Below are positions 52,359 to 60,471 of a stretch of 64,000 nucleotides of DNA, piece after piece. The notes beneath the pieces were generated by a model that was given only the letters and a program-made list of their open reading frames with translations, was not told the origin of the DNA and made no database searches. The translations under genes were made by a program, and so were the position numbers. The stretch lies in the NCBI RefSeq assembly GCF_021390435.2, contig NZ_JAJVCN010000002.1:186001-250000 (forward strand), given 5' to 3'. Each line of letters begins with the position of its first letter. The first letter of the stretch is position 1. The DNA is from Kibdelosporangium philippinense (lineage in GTDB: Bacteria; Actinomycetota; Actinomycetes; Mycobacteriales; Pseudonocardiaceae).

Positions 52359-54338
52359 TTAGACGTCGAGGAAACGAACGTCCTTGGCGTTGCGGGTGAT
52401 GAAGGAGCGGCGGGCTTCCACGTCCTCGCCCATCAGCACGCTGAACAGTTCGTCCGCCGTTGCCGCGTCGTCGAGGGTGACGTGCCCGAGCACCCGGTTG
52501 GCCGGGTCCATTGTGGTCTCCCACAGCTCGTCGGCGTTCATCTCGCCAAGACCCTTGTAGCGCTGGATGTTGTCGTCCTTGCCGAGCTTCTTGCCGTTGG
52601 CCAGGCCCTGCTCGATCAGGCCGTCGCGTTCCCGGTCGGAGTAGGCGAACTCGGGCTCGACACCGCGCTGCCACTTGATCTTGTACAGCGGCGGCTGCGC
52701 GAGGTAGACGTGGCCGGCTTCGACCAGCGGGCGCATGAAGCGGAACAGCAGCGTCAGCAGCAGCGTGCGGATGTGCTGGCCGTCCACGTCGGCGTCGGCC
52801 ATCAGCACGATCTTGTGGTACCGCAGCTTCGCCAGGTCGAACTCGTCGTAGATACCGGTACCGAGCGCGGTGATCAGCGACTGGACCTCGGTGTTCTTCA
52901 GAACACGGTCGATCCGCGCCTTCTCGACGTTGATGATCTTGCCGCGGATCGGCAGGATCGCCTGGAACTTCGAGTCCCGGCCTTCCTTGGCCGAACCACC
53001 CGCGGAGTCGCCCTCCACGATGTAGAGCTCGCACTCCTCCGGGTTGGTCGACCGGCAGTCCTTCAACTTGCCCGGCAGGCCGCCGATGTCCAGCGCGCCC
53101 TTGCGGCGGACGAGTTCCTTGGCCTTGCGCGCGGCGATGCGGGCCTGCGCCGAGCCGACCGCCTTGGTGACGATCGTCCTCGCCTCGGCCGGGTTGGCCT
53201 CGAACCAGTGCGTCAGGTGCTCGTTGCTGGTCTGCTGGACGAAGGTCTTCGCCTCGGTGTTGCCCAGCTTCTGCTTGGTCTGGCCTTCGAACTGCGGCTC
53301 GGCCAGCCGGACCGACACGATCGCGGCGAGGCCTTCGCGGACGTCCTCACCGGTGAGGTTGGCGTCCTTCTCCTTGAGCAGCTTCTTGTCACGCGCGTAC
53401 ACGTTGACCACACGGGTCAGCGCGGCGCGGAAGCCTTCCTCGTGCGTGCCGCCCTCAGGCGTGTTGATCGTGTTCGCGAAGGTGTAGACCGACTCGGAGT
53501 AGCCGGTGTTCCACTGCATCGCGACCTCGACCTCGATGCCGGTGCCCTTGGCCTCGAACGCGAGAACCGACTTGTGCACGGCCTCGCGCGCGTGGTTGAT
53601 GTGCTTGACGAAGTCCTCGAGACCGCCCGGGTAGTGGTAGGTCCGCTCCTTGATCCGCGCGGCCTGGCCCTCGGCGTCCTCGGCTGCCTCCTCGTCGGAG
53701 ACGCGCTCGTCACGCAGCACGATCGTCAGGCCCTTGTTCAGGAACGCCATTTCCTGAAGGCGCCGCGCGATGGTCTCGGCGTTGTAGGTCGTGGTCTCGA
53801 AGATCGCCGGGTCGGCCCAGAAGGTGATCGACGTGCCGGTGCGGTCGCTCTCTTCGCCCTGGTGGATCGGCGCGGACGGCTCGGAGGCCACGAAGGTCTG
53901 GCTCCACACGTGACCATCGCGGTGCACGACAGCTTCCAGGCGCGTCGACAGCGCGTTCACCACGGAGATACCCACACCGTGCAGACCGCCGGACACCGCA
54001 TAGCTGTCACTGTCGAACTTGCCGCCCGCGTGCAGCACGGTCATGACGACCTCGAGCGCGGACCGGCCCTCTTCCTCGTGCTGGGCGACGGGGATGCCGC
54101 GGCCGTCATCGACGACGCGCACGCCACCGTCGGCGAGCAGGGTCACCTCGACCTTGGTCGCGTATCCGGCCATCGCCTCGTCGACCGAGTTGTCCACGAC
54201 TTCCTGGACCAGGTGGTGCAGGCCGCGCTCGCCGGTCGAGCCGATGTACATACCCGGTCGGAGCCGCACGGCTTCCAGACCCTTGAGCACGGAAATGGAC
54301 TCGGCGCCGTAACTCTTACCGTTCTCATTGGCTGCCAC
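52359..54338 (-). CDS. gyrB: DNA gyrase subunit B
   Basis: A 659-residue ATPase subunit. It has the GHKL ATP-binding residues (VVDNSVDEAMAGY, DDGRGIPV, GGLHGVGISVVNAL), the transducer region, and the TOPRIM domain with VEGDSAGGSAKEGRD and LMADADVDGQHI. The C-terminal region ends LFSVLMGEDVEARRSFI, typical for GyrB. GTG start at 54338. It lies 48 bases upstream of gyrA and forms one operon with it. Confidence 0.98.
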   Translation of the reverse strand: MAANENGKSYGAESISVLKGLEAVRLRPGMYIGSTGERGLHHLVQEVVDNSVDEAMAGYATKVEVTLLADGGVRVVDDGRGIPVAQHEEEGRSALEVVMTVLHAGGKFDSDSYAVSGGLHGVGISVVNALSTRLEAVVHRDGHVWSQTFVASEPSAPIHQGEESDRTGTSITFWADPAIFETTTYNAETIARRLQEMAFLNKGLTIVLRDERVSDEEAAEDAEGQAARIKERTYHYPGGLEDFVKHINHAREAVHKSVLAFEAKGTGIEVEVAMQWNTGYSESVYTFANTINTPEGGTHEEGFRAALTRVVNVYARDKKLLKEKDANLTGEDVREGLAAIVSVRLAEPQFEGQTKQKLGNTEAKTFVQQTSNEHLTHWFEANPAEARTIVTKAVGSAQARIAARKAKELVRRKGALDIGGLPGKLKDCRSTNPEECELYIVEGDSAGGSAKEGRDSKFQAILPIRGKIINVEKARIDRVLKNTEVQSLITALGTGIYDEFDLAKLRYHKIVLMADADVDGQHIRTLLLTLLFRFMRPLVEAGHVYLAQPPLYKIKWQRGVEPEFAYSDRERDGLIEQGLANGKKLGKDDNIQRYKGLGEMNADELWETTMDPANRVLGHVTLDDAATADELFSVLMGEDVEARRSFITRNAKDVRFLDV

Positions 54339-54392
54339 GGGCGTGGGTTCTCCTCGTCTCGCCGAGGCCTTTGTGGGCCTGCTTCTGATCCC

Positions 54393-54413
54393 CTCTACAT
54401 CTTACTGGTAGAG
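54393..54413. promoter_or_regulatory. dyad in the gyrB leader with a -10-like core
   Basis: CTCTAC and GTAGAG around a 9-base spacer that reads CAGTAAGAT on the minus strand. TAAGAT resembles a -10 element about 70 bases before the gyrB start. Confidence 0.4.
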
Positions 54414-54515
54414 CTCGCCAGAACCGCCCTTAGGACACCTCTAGATTGCTCACAGACGTCTTACCGTGAACTTCGGCGGGTCACACCGGCCGAGAGGCAA
54501 GTTCAGACGCTCAGG

Positions 54516-55202
54516 TTAGCCGTAAGTGTCGCGTGGTCCACGGCCGGGCACGTGCCTTGGCCCGTACCGCCAGCTCGGTGCCGCCGGACCATGCACCTTG
54601 AGCCGTTTGACCACGCCGTTGCCCACGCCTTTGGCGATCTTGGCCAGCAGCTGGCGTTGCAGCAACCGCAACTGTGTCGCCCATGCGGTTGATGACGCCT
54701 GCACGGTCAGTTCACCGTCGCGCAGGGACAGCGGCTTGGCGTGTTCGGCGATCTCGGCGCCGACGATCGCGGTCCACCGGCCGAACACCTCGCCGTTCGC
54801 CAGTTGGTCGCCCCACCCGCGGTCAGCTGCGATTTTACCCAAAAGTGCGCCAAATTTCTGCGGGTCACGACTATCCGCGCCCGCTCCCGACCAGCGCCGA
54901 CGCTTGCGTGAGCCGGTGTGCGGGACCTTGGATTTCTCCTTGGCGGCCTTGCGCCGGGTGCCTGCGGCCTCCTTGGCGGCCTGCAGGGCGGCGCGGGCGA
55001 GATCCGAGCCGCGGAGCTCACCGTCACCGTGGGTCGCGCTATCCCCCGATTGGGGGGTCTTGTTAGCCGAAATGTCCGAGTTGGCGGCCTTCGAACCGCT
55101 CCCGGTCACCGTGTTATCCACACTATCCACAGAGTTGTCCCCAGATGTGGGACGGGTCACACCACTGGGGGTGATCTTCGGTAGCTGATCGTCATCCCGC
55201 AC
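54516..55202 (-). CDS. DUF721 protein, DciA-like helicase loader/partner
   Basis: A 228-residue protein from GTG 55202, overlapping the recF stop by 11 bases. The N-terminal 130 residues are disordered and basic. The DUF721 domain (about 125-205) has GKIAADRGWGDQLANGEVFG and PLSLRDGELTVQASSTAWAT. DUF721 proteins include DciA, which operates the replicative helicase in bacteria lacking DnaC/DnaI. The coding DNA near the start carries three DnaA-box-like sequences (55114-55143). Confidence 0.85.
   Translation of the reverse strand: MRDDDQLPKITPSGVTRPTSGDNSVDSVDNTVTGSGSKAANSDISANKTPQSGDSATHGDGELRGSDLARAALQAAKEAAGTRRKAAKEKSKVPHTGSRKRRRWSGAGADSRDPQKFGALLGKIAADRGWGDQLANGEVFGRWTAIVGAEIAEHAKPLSLRDGELTVQASSTAWATQLRLLQRQLLAKIAKGVGNGVVKRLKVHGPAAPSWRYGPRHVPGRGPRDTYG
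55114..55143. promoter_or_regulatory. cluster of three DnaA boxes inside the DUF721 gene
   Basis: TTATCCACA (55114-55122, perfect), CTATCCACA (55123-55131) and TTGTCCCCA (55135-55143), nearly back to back and in one orientation. They lie within codons of the disordered N-terminal region. Confidence 0.7.
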
Positions 55203-56352
55203 GACGCACCTCCCCGTCCGCGACCGAGAACCGGGTCCCGGCCAGTTCGCTGGGCACATCCTCCGCCACCGCGGCCGTGATCAGGACCTGTTCGGCCGCA
55301 ACGGCCACTTCGGCGAGTCGCGCCCGGCGGCGCCGGTCCAGCTCAGCGAAGACATCGTCCAACACCAGAACCGGCTCGGTCCCCTCGGCCCGCAGCAGTT
55401 CATACGCGGCCAGCCGCAGAGCCAGGGCATACGACCATGACTCGCCGTGACTCGCGTATCCCTTCGCGGGGGCCTCGCCCAAGATCAGCTCCAGCTCGTC
55501 CCGATGCGGGCCGACCAGGCTGACACCACGGTCCAGTTCCTGCGACCGGTTCGCCGCCATGGCCGCGAGCAGGGCATCCCCGACGATTTCCGGATTAGCG
55601 CGATCGCCACCCGGCACGCCGTAGCCCGGTTCGAGGCTGTCGGCGATCGACGACCTATAGGAGATGTTCGCGGGACTGCCGCTGTCACTGCCCGCAACCC
55701 CGGCGTACGCCGCTAACACGTGCGGCGCGAGATCCGCAACGAGATCGAGGCGCGCGGCAAGAAGTTGCCCGCCGTGCGTCGCGAGGTGACCGTCCCACAC
55801 GTCGAGAGTCGCAATGTCGCCTTTGGACCCAGCGCGCCGCGCGGCGCCCGCGGTTTTGAGCAAAGCGTTGCGTTGCCGCAACACCCTTTCGTAGTCCGCA
55901 CGAACACCCGCGTACCTCGGCGCGCGCAATACAAGAAGGTCGTCGAGAAAACGACGGCGCTCACCGGGATCGCCGCGCACCAACGCCAGGTCCTCCGGCG
56001 CGAACAGGACAGTGCGCAGAATCCCGAGCACGTCACGTGGGCGAGGCACCGGTCCGCGATTCACGCGCGCGCGATTCGCTTTGCCCGACGTGATTTCCAG
56101 TTCGATCGTGAGCTCGCGGCCTTCGTTGACAACCGCTGTGCGCACGACCGCGCGCTGGGCACCGTGCCGGATCATCGGCGCGTCGGTCGACACCCGGTGC
56201 GACCCGAGCGTCGCGGTGTACCCGATCGCCTCGACCAAGTTGGTCTTACCTTGGCCGTTCGCGCCGACAAGCACGCACGGCCCAGGTTCGAATGTCAGGT
56301 CGGCGTGCTCCCACGAACGGAAGTCGACAACCTGCAACTGCCGGACGTACAC
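55192..56352 (-). CDS. recF: DNA replication/repair protein RecF
   Basis: A 386-residue SMC-like ATPase. It has Walker A VGANGQGKTNLVEAIGY (about 31-47), signature VSLVGPHRDELEL, and Walker B VLVLDDVFAELDRRRR near the C-terminus. It begins VYVRQLQVVDFRSWEHADL; the GTG at 56352 is right after the gnd stop (56354), which excludes the longer frame. It loads RecA at gaps and supports fork repair. Order dnaN-gnd-recF-DUF721-gyrB is conserved. Confidence 0.95.
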   Translation of the reverse strand: MYVRQLQVVDFRSWEHADLTFEPGPCVLVGANGQGKTNLVEAIGYTATLGSHRVSTDAPMIRHGAQRAVVRTAVVNEGRELTIELEITSGKANRARVNRGPVPRPRDVLGILRTVLFAPEDLALVRGDPGERRRFLDDLLVLRAPRYAGVRADYERVLRQRNALLKTAGAARRAGSKGDIATLDVWDGHLATHGGQLLAARLDLVADLAPHVLAAYAGVAGSDSGSPANISYRSSIADSLEPGYGVPGGDRANPEIVGDALLAAMAANRSQELDRGVSLVGPHRDELELILGEAPAKGYASHGESWSYALALRLAAYELLRAEGTEPVLVLDDVFAELDRRRRARLAEVAVAAEQVLITAAVAEDVPSELAGTRFSVADGEVRRAG

Positions 56353-56353
56353 C

Positions 56354-57235
56354 TCAGGCTTTGTGCACGGCATGCCCGCCGAACTGGTTACGCAGCGCGG
56401 CAACCGCGCGCATCGCCGGCGAATCCACTTGCCGCGAAGCAAAACGGGCGAACAACGCGGCCGAGATGACCGGCGCCGGAACGGCGTTGTCGATCGCGGC
56501 CGCCACCGTCCACCGGCCTTCGCCGGAGTCCTCGACGTAACCGCGAAGATCGTCGAGCTCCGGGTCGGAGTCCAGAGCGCGCACCAACAAGTCGAGCAAC
56601 CATGACCGGACAACGGTTCCACGCTGCCAAGCCTTGATCACCGCGGGCACGTCTTCGACGATCTTGGCCGTGTCGAGCAGTTCGAAGCCCTCGGCGTACG
56701 CCTGCATCAAGCCGTACTCGATGCCGTTGTGCACCATCTTCGAGAAATGCCCCGCGCCGACCGGGCCTGCGTGCGCGAACCCTTCCTCGCGCGGACCTTC
56801 CGGCCGTAGCGAGTCGAAGATCGGCAGCATCCGCTCGACGTCCTCGGCCGCGCCGCCGACCATCAGGCCGTAGCCGTTGGCCAGGCCCCACACCCCGCCC
56901 GAGACACCGACATCCAGGTAGTGGATGCCTTTCTCGGCCAGTGCGGCGGCGTTGCGCTGGTCCTCGGTGTACTTCGAGTTGCCGCCGTCGATCACCAGAT
57001 CGCCTTCGGACAACAGGTTTCCGAGTTCCTCGATGGTCTGCCTGGTCGGATCCCCGGCGGGGACCATCACCCAGACCGCACGCGGCGCATCGAGCTTGCC
57101 GACCATGTCAGCGAGCGACTCCGCGTCGGTGACGTCCGGGTTGCGGTCGAAGCCGACCACCTCGTGACCGGCTTCGCGCAAACGCTCGCGCATGTTGAAA
57201 CCCATTTTGCCGAGGCCGACGAGCCCGAGCTGCAC
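56354..57235 (-). CDS. gnd: decarboxylating 6-phosphogluconate dehydrogenase
   Basis: A 293-residue short-form enzyme (about 300 residues, the NAD-preferring GntZ/YqeC class rather than the 470-residue type). It has the nucleotide loop LVGLGKMGFNMRERLREAGH, GGNSKYTED, GVSGGVWGLANGYGLMVGG and the catalytic Lys in HFSKMVHNGIEYG. It oxidises 6-phosphogluconate to ribulose-5-phosphate with CO2 release. Its location between dnaN and recF is shared by many actinobacteria. Confidence 0.95.
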   Translation of the reverse strand: MQLGLVGLGKMGFNMRERLREAGHEVVGFDRNPDVTDAESLADMVGKLDAPRAVWVMVPAGDPTRQTIEELGNLLSEGDLVIDGGNSKYTEDQRNAAALAEKGIHYLDVGVSGGVWGLANGYGLMVGGAAEDVERMLPIFDSLRPEGPREEGFAHAGPVGAGHFSKMVHNGIEYGLMQAYAEGFELLDTAKIVEDVPAVIKAWQRGTVVRSWLLDLLVRALDSDPELDDLRGYVEDSGEGRWTVAAAIDNAVPAPVISAALFARFASRQVDSPAMRAVAALRNQFGGHAVHKA

Positions 57236-57252
57236 GGTTGTTCTCCCCTTGA

Positions 57253-58389
57253 TCAGCCCGGCAGGCGCACGGGCATAAGCAGGTACAAGTACCCGGCGAC
57301 AACTTCGCCATTCTCGTCGACCGGCTTGATCAACGCGGGCCGGTTCGGCGTCGTGAACGAAAGTTCAGCGCGATCGGTGTGCAACGCGCCAAGACCATCC
57401 TGCAGGTATCCGGGGTTGAACGCGATAGTCACCGGCTCGCCGTCGAACTGAACGGGCAGCTCTTCCTCGGCGCTACCTTCGTCATCGCCACCAGCTGACA
57501 ACTTCAAGCCACCGCCGGTGAATTCGAGCCGGACCTGGGTGCCTCGCTCGGCGACGAGCGAAACACGCTTGATCGCCTCGACGAGTGGCGAGACTTCGAT
57601 GATCGCGTTGGACGTCTGCTCGCTCGGCAGCAACTGCCGGTAGCGAGGGAACTCCGCATCGAGCAACCGGGTGGTCGTCCGACGGCCGGTACCGGACAAA
57701 CCGAGCAGACCGTCGCTTGAGGACAGTGCGAGCTCGACCGTCTTGCCAGCGGTGCCCAGCGACTTGGCCGCGTCGGCGAGCGTCCGCGCGGGCACGAGCA
57801 CGGCGGCGTCCTCGACATCACCGGACGGCTTCCACGTGAACTCGCGCATCGCCAACCGGAACCGGTCGGTGGCAACGAGAGTCAAGGTTTCGCCGTTGAT
57901 CTCGACGCGCACGCCGGTCAGCATCGGCAGCGTGTCGTCGCGACCGGCCGCGATGGCGACCTGTGCGACAGCCTGACCGAACACCTCACCGGCGAGCTCA
58001 CCCGCGTGCGGCGGCATCGGCGGCAACTGCGGGTAGTCCTCGACCGGCATGGTCGGCAGGCTGAACCGCGCACTGCCACAGGTGATCGAGACACGCGCGC
58101 CGTCGACCGCGATCTCGACCGGCTGGTTCGGCAACGCCTTCGTGATGTCGGCGAGCAGACGCCCGGAGACCAGAGTGCGGCCGCCGTCGGCGATCGTCGC
58201 AGGGACACCGACCGTGGCCGACACCTCGTAGTCGAAACCGGAGATGGTCAGCGCTTCGCCTTCGGCTTCCGGCGTACCGGCGTCCAGCAGGACACCGCCG
58301 AGGACTGGAACTGGCGGCCTGGACGGGAGGCTGCGCGCGACCCAGGCGACGGCGTCGGCGAGACCGTCGCGCTCGACGCGGATCTTCAT
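57253..58389 (-). CDS. dnaN: DNA polymerase III beta sliding clamp
   Basis: A 378-residue clamp with three topologically equal domains. It begins MKIRVERDGLADAVAWVARS and ends with the family's GYLYLLMPVRLPG. RFRLAMREF and a hydrophobic pocket around GVRVEINGETLTLVATDR are visible. The ATG at 58389 follows AAGGACC; the longer upstream frame lies in oriC and is not coding. It tethers polymerase to DNA. The 2.1-kb gap to dnaA holds the origin. Confidence 0.97.
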   Translation of the reverse strand: MKIRVERDGLADAVAWVARSLPSRPPVPVLGGVLLDAGTPEAEGEALTISGFDYEVSATVGVPATIADGGRTLVSGRLLADITKALPNQPVEIAVDGARVSITCGSARFSLPTMPVEDYPQLPPMPPHAGELAGEVFGQAVAQVAIAAGRDDTLPMLTGVRVEINGETLTLVATDRFRLAMREFTWKPSGDVEDAAVLVPARTLADAAKSLGTAGKTVELALSSSDGLLGLSGTGRRTTTRLLDAEFPRYRQLLPSEQTSNAIIEVSPLVEAIKRVSLVAERGTQVRLEFTGGGLKLSAGGDDEGSAEEELPVQFDGEPVTIAFNPGYLQDGLGALHTDRAELSFTTPNRPALIKPVDENGEVVAGYLYLLMPVRLPG

Positions 58390-58853
58390 GGAGGTCCTTT
58401 CAGACTCGACCTGTTGATCCCCGGAGTGACTCACCTCGAGGTGCAGAGGCTCCAACCGTAGAGCGTGCCGGGCGGTCTCGTCATCCGGGGCTTCGGCTGT
58501 CGGCTTTTGGCGGGAGCGAGTTGTCCTCAACCATCCACGCCCCCTGTTTTTGTTCTGTTGATTCCTTGAAAGAGCTAAAACAGTGACAGATATAGGGGCT
58601 GTGGGTTGTGTGGATGCCCGGCGTCCGCGCAGGTCGAGCGTGGCGAGCACCTGTGGAAGACCACGGGATGTGATCGGTGGATAGACCCGATCGGCGGTGT
58701 ACAACTCCCGACCGGCCCCAATCCGTCCACATGATGTGGGAGTTGTCCACAAGCTCATCCCCAGATGTGGGTCGATCTGTGCCCAGGCGATGTGTATGGC
58801 GAGAAGTGACGCGAATCGCCCCCTTGGGTGACCCCGAAGGGCCTCCAGACATG

Positions 58854-58891
58854 TTTTTGGGGCTGTGGACAACTCTCCACAGCCCCAAAAA
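58854..58891. other. 16-pair hairpin containing DnaA boxes
   Basis: TTTTTGGGGCTGTGGA and TCCACAGCCCCAAAAA around CAACTC. The arms plus loop supply one perfect DnaA box (58864-58872) and one partial (58873-58881) in opposite orientation. Confidence 0.75.
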
Positions 58892-59012
58892 ACTCGCGAA
58901 CCCGGTCCATCCGGACCGCGGCCGCCGGTCGGTCGATGATCGACTCGGCAGCGCGCTGACAAGCGAAGACACGCTCCCGGCCGCCGACAATCACCCGTCC
59001 GGTTGAGTAGCC

Positions 59013-59045
59013 GGGTGAACTTCGAGCGAACGGACCGTTCGCTCG
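59013..59045 (+). repeat. palindromic site with a second half-copy at 42710-42733
   Basis: CGAGCGAACGG-A-CCGTTCGCTCG is a perfect 23-base dyad (59023-59045). The 24 bases 59013-59036 match the minus strand at 42733-42710 with two differences (shared GGGTGAACTTCGA and CGAACGG). Both lie near DnaA boxes. Confidence 0.5.
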
Positions 59046-59280
59046 GTCTCGTCGACGTTTTCCCTGGTCAACCCCACGCGGCCGGATTACGCTCGATTCC
59101 GGGGTCGCGCCTCCCCCTGAGGGAGGGTGGGTCTTGTCCTGAGGCTGTTGTGCCGATGATGATCATGGCGGATGCTGTGGATGGCGTTGCGGGTGGGCCA
59201 GGTCGAAGGCGGTTTTTGCAGGATCCACAGCTGTGGACAACCCCTGGTGATGGTTGATCGGGCCTGAGGCGGAGTCGGCG

Positions 59281-60390
59281 GCTGAGTTTCTGTGGAGGAG
59301 GGTCGGCCGGGCCAAGTGGCCCCTGCAGAAACCTGCGGCGGCAAGGGGCAAGGGCGCCGAGCGGTCGGAACTTTTCTCTGGACGGTCGTCGGCTGGGCCG
59401 GGCACGTACGACAGAAATCTGTGGGACCGGCGCGGTCGATGTAGTGGCTGGGCTGGTGTGTGGCGGTCGGGCCAAACTTTCTGGACGAGGTGCGGGGTTG
59501 GGCTGAGGGCACCGGCAGAAAGATCCGATGGCGAGGCCTAGGTGCTGGCGGTCGGCCAGGCGGAGTTCGGCGGGGACCCGGCCGAGCCTGAGCCGCGGCC
59601 AGGCGCCGAAGGTTCGACTCCGGATCCGACGCGGGCCCCCAATTTTCTGCGGGAGCCATGGGCCGATGCTTCGGTGGCCGAGAGCAGGAGCGGTTGGCCT
59701 GGCTGATCGTGGTGTCTGAATCGGCGCCTTGACCTTCCCCGGAGTTTCTGTAGGCGCAGTGTTCGTGAGCTGCGATTTCTCGGGAGATAGCGGCGGCTCG
59801 GCTTGGCCTCTGAACCTGCTGGCGCTGCGGACCTGAGCTGCGGTCTCTTGGGAGAAAGGTGGCGGCTTGGTCGGCTGTGCCGCGGTTCGAATCCGTGCCT
59901 CGACCTGCCAGCCTTCTGCGGAGGCTGTGGGCCTGATGCGGCGGCAGCCGGAGATGGAGCGGTGGCTTGACTGCCAGTTTCTGTGAGGGGTGCAGCTCTG
60001 AGCCGTAGTCATCGCCAGAAACATTGGCCGCACCTGGCGGTTGCGCTGACCGAGGCAATCCATGCCGCCCTGGCGGCACCCGATCGGTGGATCTTTCTCC
60101 TGAGGTCGCGGGTTCAACCGCCTCGGCTCGGCAGAAACCTTCTAGGCCTCGCTGATCTTCCAGCCAGCCGGGTGATCAAGGTTCGCGTCCGGCGACCCGA
60201 TCTCACAACTCAGAGGCGCTGATGATCAGTCGGCAAAGCGGCAAACGCTTGCCACCGACGGCCCAGCCTCTGAGCGTCCGCTGGAGCCACCGAGGCGCGG
60301 CGTGGGGTGAGGGCATCCGCCCGAGACGGCCTTCGTGAACTTTTCTGGGGCCACCCCTGAGCCCAACCACCCGCCCAGAAAAGTTCACGA
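59281..60390. repeat. array of TTTCTG/CAGAAA dyads between dnaA and oriC
   Basis: About 17 copies of TTTCTG-like or CAGAAA-like words in 1.1 kb. Several form pairs 35-39 bases apart with 5-15-base arms: 59286-59332, 59477-59522, 59977-60022 and 60335-60388 (the last with GTGAACTTTTCTGGG and its exact complement). The interiors are GC-rich and often self-complementary. The long open frames here are low-complexity and not credible as genes. Confidence 0.6.
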
Positions 60391-60433
60391 TTCGCGATGC
60401 TGACCCATCCGGTCATACCTGCGCGCATGCGAA

Positions 60434-60458
60434 ACGGGCAGGCGCGAAGCCTGCCCGT
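60434..60458 (-). terminator. dnaA terminator
   Basis: ACGGGCAGGC and GCCTGCCCGT, ten perfect pairs with a 5-base loop, 14 bases past the dnaA stop on the minus strand, followed by TTTCG. Confidence 0.85.
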
Positions 60459-60471
60459 GATTGCCTTCAGA

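Larger units (their letters stand above)
58430..59245. other. oriC: probable oriC (DnaA-box and A/T-rich region)
   Basis: Perfect DnaA boxes TTGTCCACA or its complement lie at 58743-58751, 58864-58872 and 59232-59240. Near-matches lie at 58723-58731, 58873-58881 and about 58608. An A/T-rich stretch about 58546-58600 near dnaN could be the unwinding element. A 16-pair hairpin (58854-58891) embeds two boxes. A perfect palindrome CACCTCGAGGTG lies at 58432-58443. Confidence 0.85.

Noticed and set aside
59013..59135. Third full copy of the 68-base dispersed module near oriC
   Set aside because: Only the upstream 24 bases match well; the GGGGTCG and G-rich words further on are too weakly similar to call a copy.
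59068..60117. 349-residue Pro/Arg-rich minus-strand frame in the dnaA-dnaN interval
   Set aside because: High GC lowers stop frequency; the sequence is low-complexity, overlaps another long frame on the same strand, and contains the dyad array and DnaA boxes.
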